A stretch of 64,000 bases of DNA from Macrothele yani (GCA_039090855.1 CM077025.1:99924489-99988488), one strand, 5' to 3'; positions 12,381-24,994 are shown, counted from the stretch's first letter. The notes: generated by a model from the sequence alone, not told the origin. A program made the numbers and translations.

Positions 12381-12812
12381 CTGAAAAAGTAAAAAAAAAC
12401 AAAAAAACTTTAGACATATAATATTAAAAGACACATAAGAGAGAAAAAACATATTAAGCATATAAATATATATTCCAGCTATGGAAACAAAAACACAGGT
12501 CTACAACAGTTCTTTCAGGATTTGTTGCCCATTTCTTAACTTTGATGTACTGATTTTAAAATGATGCTCAAATCAGTTCAATGTGCAGTTTTTCTTCAAA
12601 ATGAAATCATCTGGTTAAACTAAAAGTAAAGGTTTTACAAATTACTGATTTTGTTGAATTGCCTACAAAATGTTGCTGCTTAAACTTGTGTAACAGGCCT
12701 GAATGCGAATCTAGTAACACTTGGGGAGGGAAGGACGACGTGCTGAGGGAGATAAAGAGCAGTGAAATGTATGGAAACAGAGTTCAGACATGTCTTAATT
12801 TACCCTTGAGCT

Positions 12813-13054
12813 TAGGGGCGTATATAGATTTTTTTTCGGGGGTAGCCGACCGAAAATGGAAGTTTTTGAAATCTATCAGGACAAAATAAAAGTTAATGAA
12901 AAATAGAAGAAAATTTTAAAGCACTATTTCCTATTGTATGTTGGCACATCTTGATTGAATTAAAGCATTTTTTCTAATGTAAGTCACACTTTAATAAAGA
13001 AATGAAATACTTTTGGAGGGGGCCCAAGTCCCCCCCCCTCTAAATATGTCCCTG
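12813..13054. mobile_element. hAT-type MITE with 8-bp target duplication
   Basis: A 242-bp element beginning TAGGGGCGTATATAGA and, inverted from the right end, CAGGGACATATTTAGA. It is bordered by an exact 8-bp repeat CTTGAGCT (12805-12812 and 13055-13062). Subterminal G/C homopolymer runs (near 12837 and 13031) are part of the ends. There is no coding capacity. The TSD length supports hAT, and the first base looks mutated from C. Confidence 0.85.
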
Positions 13055-13062
13055 CTTGAGCT

Positions 13063-14549
13063 AACTTCACCTCTCTATAAGGTTGAAAGCTGCCAGCTGG
13101 AGATGTATTTATGCATTGAACAGTGGTCTATTGTACTTGTGTTTGGTTTTAATACAGTAAATTGTAGATACAACAGAAACTATCCATTGTCTGGATAGTT
13201 TACATTTGTGGTAAGTTTGACATTAAAAAGCAACAGAAGAACATTGCAAACTTTGTAAAAAAAGTACTGTATTTTTTTACTTATAAGGTGAATGGGTTAA
13301 ATTACCTGATTTACTTACCTTCATTACAGATAAGTTAATCATCAGCAGTGGTCACGGTAAGGTTTTGGACAGCGAGTAAAAATACTTCTCACATGATTTT
13401 CAAGAAGTATTTTATGAATTCCAGAAGTAGACCCTACCCCAGTTTGCAAATGACTGTCATAAAAATTCTCACTTTTAAAAAACTTTTTTTATCAATTCTA
13501 TTAAAAATATATATGCATTACAACTAAAACAATCTGTTCTTTGGACATGCAGTTATTTTAATTATTTTAAGTATAGCAAAATTTAAAATAGAGTAACAAT
13601 TCCTAAGGTTAAAAACAGGCATCCATACCTATGCAGCAAAGATTTCTTTCAATTTCCCCTCGGTAATGCTCTTTATTATGGCCACGTGTAAACAATAAAG
13701 ATTGGAAAACTTCTCGTCTCCCTTTTGCTACCTTCCCAGTGTTTTATCTTAAATAGGACCTGGTTAGGTTATGATTGTCAGGATGTACCAACAAAACAGA
13801 AGGAAGAAAGGTGTCTTCAAGTTCTTATGAACAAAAGTGGTGACAAAAATGAAAGGGGTTGGGGAGATTGAAGACACCAAGAAAATGTGGGGTCAATCAC
13901 ACAGATACAGTAATGTCAAGAAATCTTTGTTTAATGGAGAAAAGGTTGGGAGCTCATTTAATAGTAAAATAAAAAAAAAAGATCAAAGCGAATCTATCTC
14001 CTTCAGCACGTCCACTTGTGATATTTCCAGATGTTTTAGTGTGAGAGGAAAATATACATATATATTTTTTACTGTCTGGAATTTTTGTTTACATTCGCAA
14101 TACAAGGCATACTCATATTCTGAGGTTTCACCAAAACATCGAAGTACAATAAAAAACATTGAAGTAGTAAATAATGAGATTCTGTCCTGCCCCTAAACTT
14201 TTTTTAGATGCAGAATGGTTATTTTTCGACAACGCTGTCCACAAAACTTCAGAACTTGGCATGACAGAGCTCAAGTTCACCGGCTGCATTTTTTCCACAC
14301 ATGCCGTGGGCCTTTGGGATCGTGCGTTCCTGCACCCCAGCATATGCGAAATCCGAGAAGAGACTGAGAGCTGGGGAGGGAAATGAGGGAGGAATGATGT
14401 TCTTAATGGTGCAACTGTTTTGTTGAATAGCCGAGGAAAAACATAATAGTAATGCTAATAATTTTAAAAAAGCTTAGAGGTCGTAATATTTGCACCTTTA
14501 AGGTATTAAACACCAGCAAAGTGCGCATATTTACGTGCAATTCATTAAT
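13063..14549. other. Intronic, nothing recognised
   Basis: About 1.5 kb of AT-rich intron. A 10-bp-arm hairpin (AAACTATCCA/TGGATAGTTT) lies near 13173-13201. The 119-codon frame at 13837-14196 has no recognisable domain and biased composition. Confidence 0.45.
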
Positions 14550-15194
14550 GACATATCATTAAATGGCCAATCACTTACCCGAAGGTTCTTGGTAATTTTT
14601 TCCGTTACACTTCAAGCAGGTCAATTATCATCATGTAGTTGGCCTTCTAAGGTTGAAAAACTTCTTGCTTATGGGATTCGTTCTTCCGGTCATGAAACAT
14701 CGTTTTTTTTTTTATATATATATATAATTTATTCACTGGACAAAAAATGCAGGTTTCATCATGCCATCTGAGACTTAAACATAGCTCGTCATCTCCATAA
14801 AAACCACTCAAATATACACACCATACAACTCATTCATACATTCAGTTACAACCACTATGTACATAATTAAATAGTGTAATTATGTACATAGTGGTTTTAA
14901 CTGAATGTATGAATGAGTTGTATGGTGTGTATATTTGAGTGGTTTTTATGGAGATGACGTGCTATGTTTTAAGTCTCAGACGGCATGACGAAACCTGCAT
15001 TTTTTGTCCAGTGAATAAATTATATATATAAAAAAAAAATGTGATGTTTCATGACCAAAATAACAAATCCCATAAGCAAGAAGTTTTTCACCCTTTGAAG
15101 GCCAACTACATGATGATAATTGACGTGCTTGAAGTGTAACGGAAAAAATGACCAAGAATCTTCGGGTAAGTGATTGGCCATTTAATGATATGTC
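14550..15194. repeat. Foldback element, ~320-bp arms and 7-nt loop
   Basis: Arms 14550-14869 and 14877-15194 are near-perfect reverse complements meeting around the 7-nt spacer AATAGTG. The outer ends read GACATATCATT and AATGATATGTC. A few substitutions and a (TA)n/poly-T difference separate the arms. No target duplication is clear directly at the arm ends; AGAGGTCG occurs on both sides (about 14476 and 15200) and might be one. No coding. It would make a long hairpin RNA when transcribed within the intron. Confidence 0.85.
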
Positions 15195-15452
15195 GCCTAG
15201 AGGTCGGTTTTTAAATCAGGATGGATAATTTTTGAAGCAGTAAAAACACGCCCAAATTTTTTTCAGGAAGTATTTTCGTTTTTAATGCGTGAAATATGCC
15301 TGTCCAGGTGTTAACGCAATCTCTGATCATGAGTACAAGATGAGGCTAGAACAAATACAGTTAGTGTTCTGAAATTCTGTAACTATATTTCTAATGTTTC
15401 AGTAAATACTAAAAGGAAAAGAAAATGAGGTATTTTTCTTTTCAGAAAAAAG

Positions 15453-15516
15453 TTGAATTTTGTAAGTTTATTTTTCTTATGAATGGACATAAGAAAAATA
15501 AACTTACAAAATTCAA
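15453..15516. repeat. Perfect 29-bp inverted repeat with 6-nt loop
   Basis: 15453-15481 is the exact reverse complement of 15488-15516, around AATGGA. It is AT-rich with no TIR-like ends. It may be a template-switch quasi-palindrome or a small hairpin. Confidence 0.9.
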
Positions 15517-15639
15517 ACCATATTCCCTTCCTTTGACCGACCAGAGGGAGAATCTGCAGCATGAAAGTGAAGAAACAAGTTAGTTAGTAAAATCATACGT
15601 AATGCATTGATTATAATATGCTTTCCAACATACCAGAAA

Positions 15640-16095
15640 TTGTGCGCAGACAAACCCTCCTCCCTACTCTGACTATTGATTCGTTCAGTATACCTCTGGA
15701 ACAACATACTAAAGTTTTGTTGCAATAGAAGCATTTTTAGTAAATTTATGAAGATAATGGCTGTGGAATAAATCTTTCTTCTGTGCCCTGACCTTTGACC
15801 CAATTTGAATTATATTTAACAGAACCAGTTCAGTATGCCTCCAGAACAACATGATAAAGTTTTGTCACAATCGAAGTATTTTTACGTACGTTATGACGCA
15901 CAAGAGCGATGGAATCGATCCTGCTCCTATGTCCTGACCTTTGACCCCATTTCGCCCATTTTCAAAAGGGTTCGTCCTCAGGTTGTCCCCTACCACATAC
16001 TAAAATTTCATCAAAATCGTACCATTTTTACGTGAGTTATGTGGACAGACAGATGGACGAAACTGGAGCATATACGCTTCTTCAACCTACGGTTG
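15640..16095. repeat. Interspersed repeat with two diverged units and TGACCTTTGACC motifs
   Basis: Two diverged tandem units (about 15680-15825 and 15826-15975) each carry a GTTCAGTAT..CT..GAACAACAT opening and a CCTGACCTTTGACCC motif. The block then reads through GTTCGTCCTCAGG and GTGGACAGACAGATGGACGA. Repeats with TGACCTTTGACC and a GGACAGACAGA tail are widespread in invertebrate and fish genomes as old retroposon 3' regions. No coding is seen. The family name is unknown to me. Confidence 0.55.
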
Positions 16096-16793
16096 GAAAG
16101 CGTAAAAAACAACAACAAGGTCACACAAATGCACTAAATCAGAGCTATGTCTGCAGCATGAGTTACTGTTAAGTGCCATTTTCTCACAGTCCAAATAAAA
16201 TCAAAGCCAAAAGAGCTTTTTATTTCAATCTGAAACATGAAATAAATTAAGATAAGCATAATATCAATAAATGGAAGAAGTAGTTGATTTTAATTCAGTT
16301 GAAATACACAATTGAGATATTGACAGAGGAGTGGGGGGAGGGGGGAGAGATCCTTCACCAGCCTCTGGTGACTGCTGTTCTTAAAGGGCATGTAACCGCT
16401 GGCTATCAGCAAGATTGTACCAGCCAATCATCTGTGAGGTAGCGATGTGTTTCAGATGTTTTACCATTGCAATACATAATATGAGGTACACCCATTGTAG
16501 CTCTGGCAGTTTTGCAAAACCAGGGGTGAGTGCCACCCACTGGGTCTTGGAGGTATTGCGAAGGGGATGCTATTAATACAGTGTGTTTATGAATGGTGGG
16601 AACACTCTTATTTTCAATAGTTTATTGCACATGGAGTAACAGAGATACCATTTACTTATCTATATCGTGAGAAAGGAAAAACATGGAAGTTTCCCCGTTG
16701 TTACTGCCAAGGCTTATATATCCATTATTCACCACCAGTTGGCGTTACTTGTCATATCCCTACCACACACAAAGCCTTGTTGAATGATGGCAG
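16096..16793. other. Intronic sequence, nothing recognised
   Basis: About 0.7 kb without a gene. It includes a G-rich patch near 16331-16348. The right part probably contains the 5' end of the mariner-like element that follows, but I could not fix its terminus. Confidence 0.4.
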
Positions 16794-17848
16794 CTTTCGG
16801 TCCCAAGAAGGCATTTTGTGAGCTACTGTTTGATAAGAACAGGTGTGCAACAGATATTCAAATGAAATTTCGAAGTACGTGCGGTAAAGAGAGCTACCAA
16901 CCAGGAAGGCTATTTACAAGTGGCATCAGCAATTTGTAAACATGGGTTATCTGTGTTTGGAACGAGCAGTGGCAGGTTTAGTGTTACTGTTGGTATTGCA
17001 GAATAAGCAAGAGAGATACTAACAAGCAGCCCCAGTAAATCAATGTGGCATGCATTATGTGGGCTGCAAATGCCAGCCATGACAATGCGGAAGATTCTTT
17101 GTAAAAAACTTTCTATGAAGATGTATAAATTGCAGTTGGTGCATATGTTAAATGAAGCCAACAAAAAGAAGAGTTTCCAATTTTGTTATGTACTCCAAGG
17201 ACTGACAGAAGAACATGATAACTTCTTTTTAATCACAGTGCTTAGCGATGAGGCCACATTTCACACCAATGGGAAGATCAACTGACACAACTGTTGAATC
17301 TGGGGCACCCAGAAACCTGCAGAGATAATTGAACATGAGTGTGGTTTGCTGAAGATGAATGTTTTCTGTGTCCTGTCTCGCTAAAAACTGTACGCACTTT
17401 TCTTTTTTTCAGAGGGCACTGTATCTGGACATTCCTACCTTGACATGCTACAACAATGGTTAATCTCTCAAGTTCAGGATGATAGTGATGACTTTATTTA
17501 CCAGTAAAACAGGGCCCCCTCCCCACTTCCATAATGAAGTTCGAAACTACCTTAACGCTAAGCTACACAAGCGCTGGATCAGACATTCTGTAGATAAGGA
17601 CGAATATTTCTTGAAATGGCTGCTGAGATCACTGGACTTAACTCTGTGTGATTTCTTCTTGTGGGGGCTACATAAAGGATTGTGTTTATGCACCACCTTT
17701 GCCACTTGATGTCCAGGATCTAAAGCAGATAACTGAAGAAGATACCACCACAATCACATAGGATATGCTGTACAGGGTATGGCAAGAGTTCGATTACCAT
17801 GTGGGCATTTGTTGCGCCACACATGGTTCCCACATTGAACCATTGTGA
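16794..17848 (+). pseudogene. mariner-superfamily transposase pseudogene
   Basis: From ATG 16794 the reading MAAFGPKKAFCELLFDKNRC starts an arthropod mariner-type transposase (N-terminal HTH). After frameshifts it continues at 17043-17285 with KMYKLQLVHMLNEANKKK and the first catalytic region LSDEATFHTNGKIN. It continues at 17520-17709 with NEVRNYLN, RSLDLTLCDFFLWG and the C-terminal WQEFDYHVGICC...HIEPL, ending at 17848. The second catalytic Asp segment (expected QQDGAPPH) is broken by a stop and frameshift. Coding order and length fit a roughly 1-kb transposase. TIRs were not found. Confidence 0.85.
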
Positions 17849-17911
17849 AGTCATGTGATGTAAAAAAAAAAAAAAAAAACCTTGGGCTTTTTCTCTTTCA
17901 CAAGGTATGTA

Positions 17912-19425
17912 CCGTAATTTTCAGACTAAGCCGCATCGGCGTAAGGGCCGCAGGTCAGAAATTTTGCAATCTTGGAAGCAAAAGTTGCTGTAAGGGCACC
18001 TGTGAAGTCGTGGTGCTGCTCAGAAAGCTAAATTATCTTTCTTATTTTCATCAATTAACTCACGCCCAATGTGATTATATGTATACTTCAAAGGCTAATT
18101 CTGCAACTCAGTGTCGATCTGCTTTATACACTTATTTTTCATACTGGCAAAATTTTTTATTTATACATTTTTTATTAATCATGCTAATGATGTTATTTGT
18201 TTGCCTTTATTAAATGCTCAGAACCATTTATATAATCAATATAAATCACAGTTAATCTTAAGACTCCTGTTAGAATATCGCATTGCTCGTAAAACCGCAC
18301 AATTGTCTAAATTCCATTCAATGTGGATGTCTTCTACAGGATGGTTCTCTGTTCACCGCAATAGAATCAGTCTTAGAAGTAATTAACTTATAAATTATCG
18401 CTTGTTATGCTTTCGATTAATGTTTTCTTTAATAATATGTTCCTTCTATGTTATGCTTTTTTCTCATCTAGAGATGTTTTTGTTAGAATGAAGTTGCGCT
18501 TCCTTTTACCAGCTGCCTCGCACGTGTTCGCTGATCTGGCCGCCAACACTTTGAAACAGCGGTGCACTTTCTCTCTTCCAAGTGGTTTGACCTACTTTCA
18601 TTTACTGCGAACTCAGCCTTCATGTTGAGCTCCGCTTTTATATGAATGGGAAAGCTCTCCCTGCTTTTTTTTCTTTTCCAGCCAAAGCCTTCACAACTTT
18701 CACTATCGTCAGTCAATAAAAAAAAAAAAAAAAAATGAAGCAAAACTCAGGAGCACAGAGCCAAGAAATACCAGTATCGCATGTCAGATTAACCAAGAAG
18801 AGTGAACAGAATTTGTATTTCCATCCCGCCAGTATTGTTTGGAATAGGTCTCTGCTAATGGAATCATCCTGGGGCAGACTTTTGCATTGTTCGTGTTCTT
18901 AAGCTTTTGTTCAGGGAAGAACCCATCAAACCGGTCTCCCCACTCCAGTAAAAATCACCGTTCCTTCCCTTGGTTGCATCGCACCTCCCTGCATGATGTA
19001 TGCTGCAACCAATGAAAGAGATACGCTGAGCGTGCTATCCACAGAAGCCTCGGACGTCATGCTACTCGTCTGTGTGCTTATGTCCCCATTCCACCACCCA
19101 CTCCCCCATGCAAAGGGCATTTGAGTCAGGAATTCTTGTTCTCCCCCACTTTTCCTCCTAAACCAACATCAGGACAGCGGAGTTATCGTTTAAATAGATG
19201 TGTCTAACGTATGAGTAGAAAGGGGGAAAAACATGATCACAGTCGAGTTCGTGAAAAAAAAAAAGACTTGGTTTGAAAAAAATTACTAAGCATTTGCATG
19301 AAAAAAAAAAGGGGGGGGGGGGGAGAAAGTCTTATCGAAAACAAATTCGGCATAAGGGCCGCACACCCGTAAAAATTTCACTTTTAGTAACGTATGAGCC
19401 GCTGCTCTTAGCCCAAAAATTACCG
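17912..19425. mobile_element. TIR DNA transposon (TACCGTAATTTT ends), non-coding
   Basis: The left end TACCGTAATTTTCAGACTAA matches the reverse complement of the right end, TACGGTAATTTTTGGGCTAA; both continue to GCCGC-like sequence (GGGCCGCA motifs near 17945 and 19357). The flanks carry TATG on each side (17906-17909 and 19428-19431), or just TA. Internal sequence has only short ORFs, poly-A runs and a poly-G run near 19310. It behaves as a non-autonomous DNA transposon; superfamily not assigned. Confidence 0.65.
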
Positions 19426-19848
19426 TATATGACACTGATATCTGTCCTAGTCTTTGTGCAATAAATCACTGAAAGTGTTCACACCATTTATAAACATTCT
19501 GTACATAACAACTGCCACAAAAAATTGGCCGCAGCAATTTTAATGATGTTTCTGTTGAATGGAAGTATCAATTGTAGCAGCTTTTTTTAAACAAGTTCTT
19601 AGTGAAAGGAATATAATATAATCCGTGTGTTATTTCAGAATGGTCTCAGACGAATGTAATGTTGAGGTTTGGGTGCTCAGATCATGACCGAATTTAAGGC
19701 ACAATATATACACTGTATATATATTTTCTCATTGAGAAATTAACAATTGTAATGACCAATCAATAGATAAGTTGATGTGGTGTTTAAGTCCAGGACCAGA
19801 CTTCGGGGGGGGGGGGGACTTGTTTTATACACTGAAACATAAGGTACC

Positions 19849-20290
19849 TATGCATACTTCGAGGTGAAACTTGGTGACCAGGACAAAGCATGGGCTCCAC
19901 ATAAGGTCTTTGCTGTTTGCGTTGAAGAACCAAGGCAGTGGGCAAAAGGTAAGAAAAATTATTCGTTTAGGTGTACGAAAGATTTCGAGGAACAAAAATG
20001 ACTGCTACCTTTGCAGTTGCACAAGGATACAATATTAAAAGTAAAAAACAAAGATTTTGTATCCAGACCTTCCATATGCTACATGATCTGTGGCTCACGG
20101 AGCAGGAACACCAGTGCTAATACCACCTGAAACCATTGAAGATGCTCCTGTAAGTTCTGAATGAGATAAACCTGGGAGCTCTGAGAGAAGAGCAAGGAGA
20201 AAAATTTCACCAGGGTACAAAGGAGATGGAGAGATGATACCAAAACAAATGGAATGTTAACATAATGAGCGATTTCTGCTGGGTGTCACT
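19849..20290 (+). pseudogene. Relic of a widespread uncharacterised arthropod gene, middle deleted
   Basis: The frame from 19849 reads AYFEVKLGDQDKAWAPHK, VCVEEPRQWAKGKK and, after a shift, NDCYLCSC and ILYPDLPYAT: the Cys-rich N-terminal part of a long uncharacterised protein family I have seen repeatedly in arthropod genomes (..FEVKLGDQDK.WAPH..C..C...CYFC..). At 20195-20280 come EKFHQGTKEMER and YQNKWNVNIMSDFCW, which resemble the C-terminal end of the same family (..ERFHQD...MSDYCW). Stops, frameshifts and loss of the central region show it is dead. Family recall is from memory, so identity is tentative. Confidence 0.5.
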
Positions 20291-21528
20291 AAGAGGTGCC
20301 ATATAAAACACATAAACGAAAGTGCAAGAAACACAGTTTTGAAAGAAAATGAGAGATTTCACAAGGAGGAGTCTGAAACTCATGTATAAGAATGAAAGAT
20401 ATGTATAAATGTTTTTAGTGTGATGGGTGTATCTAATAATTAAAATTACTTTTTCTTCATCCTTCCTATTTGATAACTTACCATTTTATGCCCACCCAGC
20501 TCATAGTGCTACATCATTTTGTGAAAAAACCCTTATGTGATAGAGTCAAACTCAAATAGTATTTTTGCAATGACCACCACAAATATGTGTATAATAACAT
20601 CTGCCAAAATAACTCAAATGGCTTTTAATATGTAACATTTTGTAGACCTGTGTAATCATTCTAAAAATTCAGAAGAAATGGGTAACACAAGAACTGTACA
20701 GAGAACATAATATATAAATAGTTAAGCACAAACAAAACAATCTATCACTGAAAATTGTATTGCTTTAAATGCTTTCATATATAATTTGTTTTTGTAGTTA
20801 TTTTTGTGACACATTATGCAGTTAAGGCATTATAAACTACTGCTCCTTATAGTGATTTTTTTGTATACTTTTGTTGCATCATTCACTATACCAATATTAT
20901 GCCATATTATTAGATTACTCCTGTTCGTCTGAGATCTTAAAATAAAATTGTCTGTATGTCTTCCTATCTGCATTAATGGTGCTTTAAAAAAAACACCCCA
21001 GTTTTTTCACCATATTGTTATTTCACATGTGAGTTATATAAAATTGTGATGTCAAACTCTGAAATATGAACACTAAGCAATATTTTCAAATGAAGTGTGT
21101 TTGATGAAAAACATAACTTTAATTACAACAAAGCATTAGTTTTTAATAAATTTAATGCATATATTACACCTGAAAATTTATGATATTATCCTTACTTATT
21201 CTTACAGTAAGTGAACTTTGGGACTTTACTAATGATGGACAGAATAGAACAAATGAAGTGATATAAATGTCAAATGATGCACGAATATTACAGTCCACTC
21301 AGCTGAGTCAACATTCGTTCTTGATTATTTAACTTCACGATTGCTTAACTAATAGCTGGTTATTAGAGGTTTTTGTGATTATAATGCCATCACAGCCCTA
21401 GTCAAAGGAAATATTTAATGATTTGAAAGAAATACGGATTCTGATGTCACATCAACCCATAACAGACATGCATTAATTCTAAAATATGGAAGGAATATTC
21501 TAACATTGCCTCAATTACATAACAACCA
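20291..21528. other. Intronic, nothing recognised
   Basis: About 1.2 kb of AT-rich sequence after the relic, with short broken frames only. Confidence 0.4.
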
Positions 21529-22375
21529 TTGAATCCACCTAGATGTGGTGTGTTTTATAAGAAAACAGTACAGTATCTTACTGATGACAAAGGCGAATTC
21601 CAAGATGATGATTCCACAGATCGAGAAGAGGAGGATATCAGTAATACTGTAATTGACACATTAATTGTTGATGGCAACTTCAACTTTGAACCAAAGAGTC
21701 GCAATGAAATTACACAAGTGCACAGAGACATTCACACAATTCTTATCGAGACACAAGAAATTACAGAATTTTTAAAACTTCTGCAGATAGAAACAGTGTT
21801 CTGAAAAGCATGTTTTGGCACAAGAGGGTACATAACTATAATTGTTACTTGACTGCAAAACTAAACAAAACTTTGTTATTCCACAATGGTAAATCATTTA
21901 AAAAAATTTAAAACTGCATAAACAAAGTTTTGATAGAGTTTGGCTGGCAAAAATTTAAAGATGCAAATACCATTGCTTTAAAGAATATATCAGATGTTCT
22001 ACAACTTGTCGAGATAGCCAGAAAAGAGCTAAGAGGACTGCAATTTATTAAAAGCTGAAGAAATTTGTATCCTTTTTTTGAATAAAATACAATCAGGTGT
22101 GAATCTCACTACTGAAATGACAGATGCCATAAAAAAAAAAAAGAATCAATGTAAGGTGAGATAAGTTATGTCATTTTTTTTAAAGTGGCAGTTTTTATAA
22201 CTCCAAGTTTAATAATAATTTTATTAATAAATATTTTTCAAGAAAGGTAATGAAATCATTGACAAAACATTTGAGAGGTTGTTTAGAGAAGATGAACATA
22301 AAAATACTGAAAATGAGCAAGAAGAGCCACTACACAAAATGAAAGTTCAGCTAGTTCTCTCCGTGGTAAGGTAAA
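21529..22375 (+). pseudogene. Unidentified coding relic
   Basis: An acidic 91-codon frame (21529-21804) starts MNPPRCGVFYKKTVQYL and includes an Asp/Glu-rich stretch. It is followed in shifting frames by FGWQKFKDANTIALKNISD, VLQLVEIARKELRGLQFIK, NLTTEMTDAIKK-like sequence and KGNEIIDKTFERLFREDEHK. The codon-like regularity suggests a decayed protein gene, perhaps of a TE or the same unit as the relic at 19849. I do not recognise the family, and no catalytic motif is visible. Confidence 0.3.
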
Positions 22376-23299
22376 ATGCAGAAAACAATACAAGCTGTTA
22401 TGGCTATTCTGAAAGAAACTTACATGGAGTTAAAATTTATAAAAACATATCAAGGAAAAGGAGGATATCACACAGAAAAGCTGTTTCAAATTTTTGCTAA
22501 CAACTTGACATAGTTCAACAGCAAGCAACAAGGTGTTTTCAGAAGTTTCAAACTTCATTAATAAGATCCAAAGTAATTTAAAAACATACATACATTAAAT
22601 GGACTTGTATTTCTAAAATATTATTAAACAAAAAATAAACGATTTTTACATTATATATTTTTGAATTGCGCTGGGAATACCCTGTCCCTTAAATATTTTT
22701 AAAAGAATCACACTCTACTACCCAGGTAGTTCAAAATATGAGCATTTTGGATTACCTACATTTGATGTTCATTTTGCACCACAACTGTATTAGTAAGTAA
22801 AAGCAGGACTACAGAAATGTCTGTGTAATATTATAAATATTTTACTGAAATACAGTTTGAAGGTTTGAGTAACCAACTTACCTGATGCATCTAATAACAG
22901 TCCTGTCAAGTCAGCATGGAGGAGAAAAATATGTTACCCTTCTAAGACATGAAAATGAACAATTTTCTTGAAGAAACAAGATATTAAGAAAAAAATTCTA
23001 CAATGAAAGAAATATGCTAGAAATTTTATTCTTGAAAATTCTGATTTTTTTTTTCAGATTTTTTCCCCGATACAGTGCAACTTGTTTGAGATAGAACCTA
23101 CATAAAATGGAAGCCTGCACAAAACAAAAACAAACACAAAAATTGTTTTTGGGAGTGGGAGTGGGGTCCCAAATTGGAGATACAAAATTACGTACTATTT
23201 AACCTGTTTAAAATGGAACTTACCTATTGCAGAAACAGAAATGGCAAGAGAGTAAATGAACTTTGAAACAATGGAAAGTTCCAAGATGTTCCTGCATGA
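22376..23299. other. Intronic, nothing recognised
   Basis: About 0.9 kb of AT-rich sequence, with poly-T at 23046-23055 and a short G-rich patch near 23152. The right edge may contain the 3' end of the mariner below. Confidence 0.4.
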
Positions 23300-24994
23300 T
23301 CAGTCATCTTCTGAAACAGCAAACAGTTGCTTCATCGCATTCTGTTGGATTTCTTCAAGATCTTGAAGTCTTTCTCCTTTTAAGTGGTATTTGATTTTTG
23401 GGAAGAGAAAAAATTCACAGGGAGAGAGATCTGGTGAACAGGGTGGCTGTCAGACCTGTGCAATGCGGTGCTTAGCAAGAAACTGCAGCACATATTGCAA
23501 TGCATAGGCAGGAGCATTGTCATGGTGGAGTTGCCACTCACCACTCCCATGCAACGACGGCCTTTTGCAATGAACTGTGTCCCTCAAACGCCACAAAACT
23601 TGACAGTAGTACTCCTTGCTGATTGCCTGGCCTGATAGAGTGTATTCATGATGGACTCTGAATGTATGTATTACTTGCTATCAATCCATATCTGTTTCAG
23701 CTGTACTGTTTGCTCCAAAGGAGCCTCCAAAAAGTCACAGTCTTGACATTGCTACGGCTCTGTTGTGCTTTTTTCTTAAGGTCTGGGAGAGTTTGGGGTT
23801 TTCCACTGTAAAGACTGGGCCTTATTTCCAGAGCCATATCTATAAACCCATGATTCATCACCAGTTATGATAGTTTTTTAAAAGTTTTCATTGTTTTTGA
23901 CACACACTGTCAAGCAGGTCAGGTCAGGTCACTAGCAGCTGAAACACCAGACTGTTTTTGCTCAGCTGAGAGCAATTTTGGCATAAATTTGGCTGAGATG
24001 CGTCTCACACCCAACTCATACATAAGAATCAACTGAACTGAACCGAAACTAATGTTGAAATCTTCAGAAAACTCACGAATAGTGATTTGACGATTTTCCA
24101 GCACAGCTGTGTGCACAAGTTTGACATTGTTTTCACTTCTACTGGTTGCAGGCCTCCCAGACCATTCACTACCAGACTTGCCAAAGAAGAGAAAAATCCT
24201 GCAATTTTCTATGAAAATCCTACAAGCTTATTTTCGTATGTTTGAAATATCAATGGACATAATTTGAAGCACTAATGTTACGTTAAGGCATATAAAAAAT
24301 GTAAAACAATTTCTGTTAAAAAATTATGTTAAGTTATGCATCGATCTGGAGGATAACCCAAATTATGACGGAAAAGGAGAAATTCCTCGAAGCCATCACA
24401 CTCTCATGCCTAAAGATTACAGCAAAATTTTTTCGCCCGCTTCCGATTTTGGAAATTTTCCCTCCATTTTAAAATTGAAGTACAAGTATTTATGGAATAA
24501 AATGATATAAAACAACAATACTGGACAGAGGCAACATCACAGGAAAAAGAAATTATGATTACGGAGAAAATCTTTATTTCGTTTACTTCCGTTTCTGAAA
24601 GGCAAAGTACCGTCCCGATGCATATTTTTACGAATTGGAAAAGTTATCCGACGCATAGTTTTACGCACGAGAAAAAAAAAATTCCTGAAGCATATTTTTA
24701 CGCATCGAGAAAAATTTCTGATGCGTATATTTACGTTGGTAAAATTTTGATGCATACTAAACGCGCAATTACGCGTTTTGGCGAACTCTGGTTGGCACAA
24801 CACTTGAGCACACGCCCGTGGAGAGAGAGAGAGAGAGAGAGAGAGAGCTACCACACAATGACACGAAGCCAGCGAGTCAAAGATGCATCATCGTGTGACA
24901 CAGCGCTTGTAAGATCTGGTAGAAAATCAAAGTGGATGGTTGCAGGGGGTTGAAATATTTCGATTGAGCAATCTAAATAATAAAAAAATCTGTT

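Noticed and set aside
12125..12421. 98-codon plus-strand ORF as a gene
   Set aside because: Covers the real minus-strand terminal exon and has no similarity of its own.
13837..14196. 119-codon ORF as a gene
   Set aside because: No recognisable domain, low-complexity composition, intronic.
17845..18213. 122-codon ORF
   Set aside because: Starts after the mariner pseudogene stop, crosses a poly-A and the TIR of the next element; low complexity.
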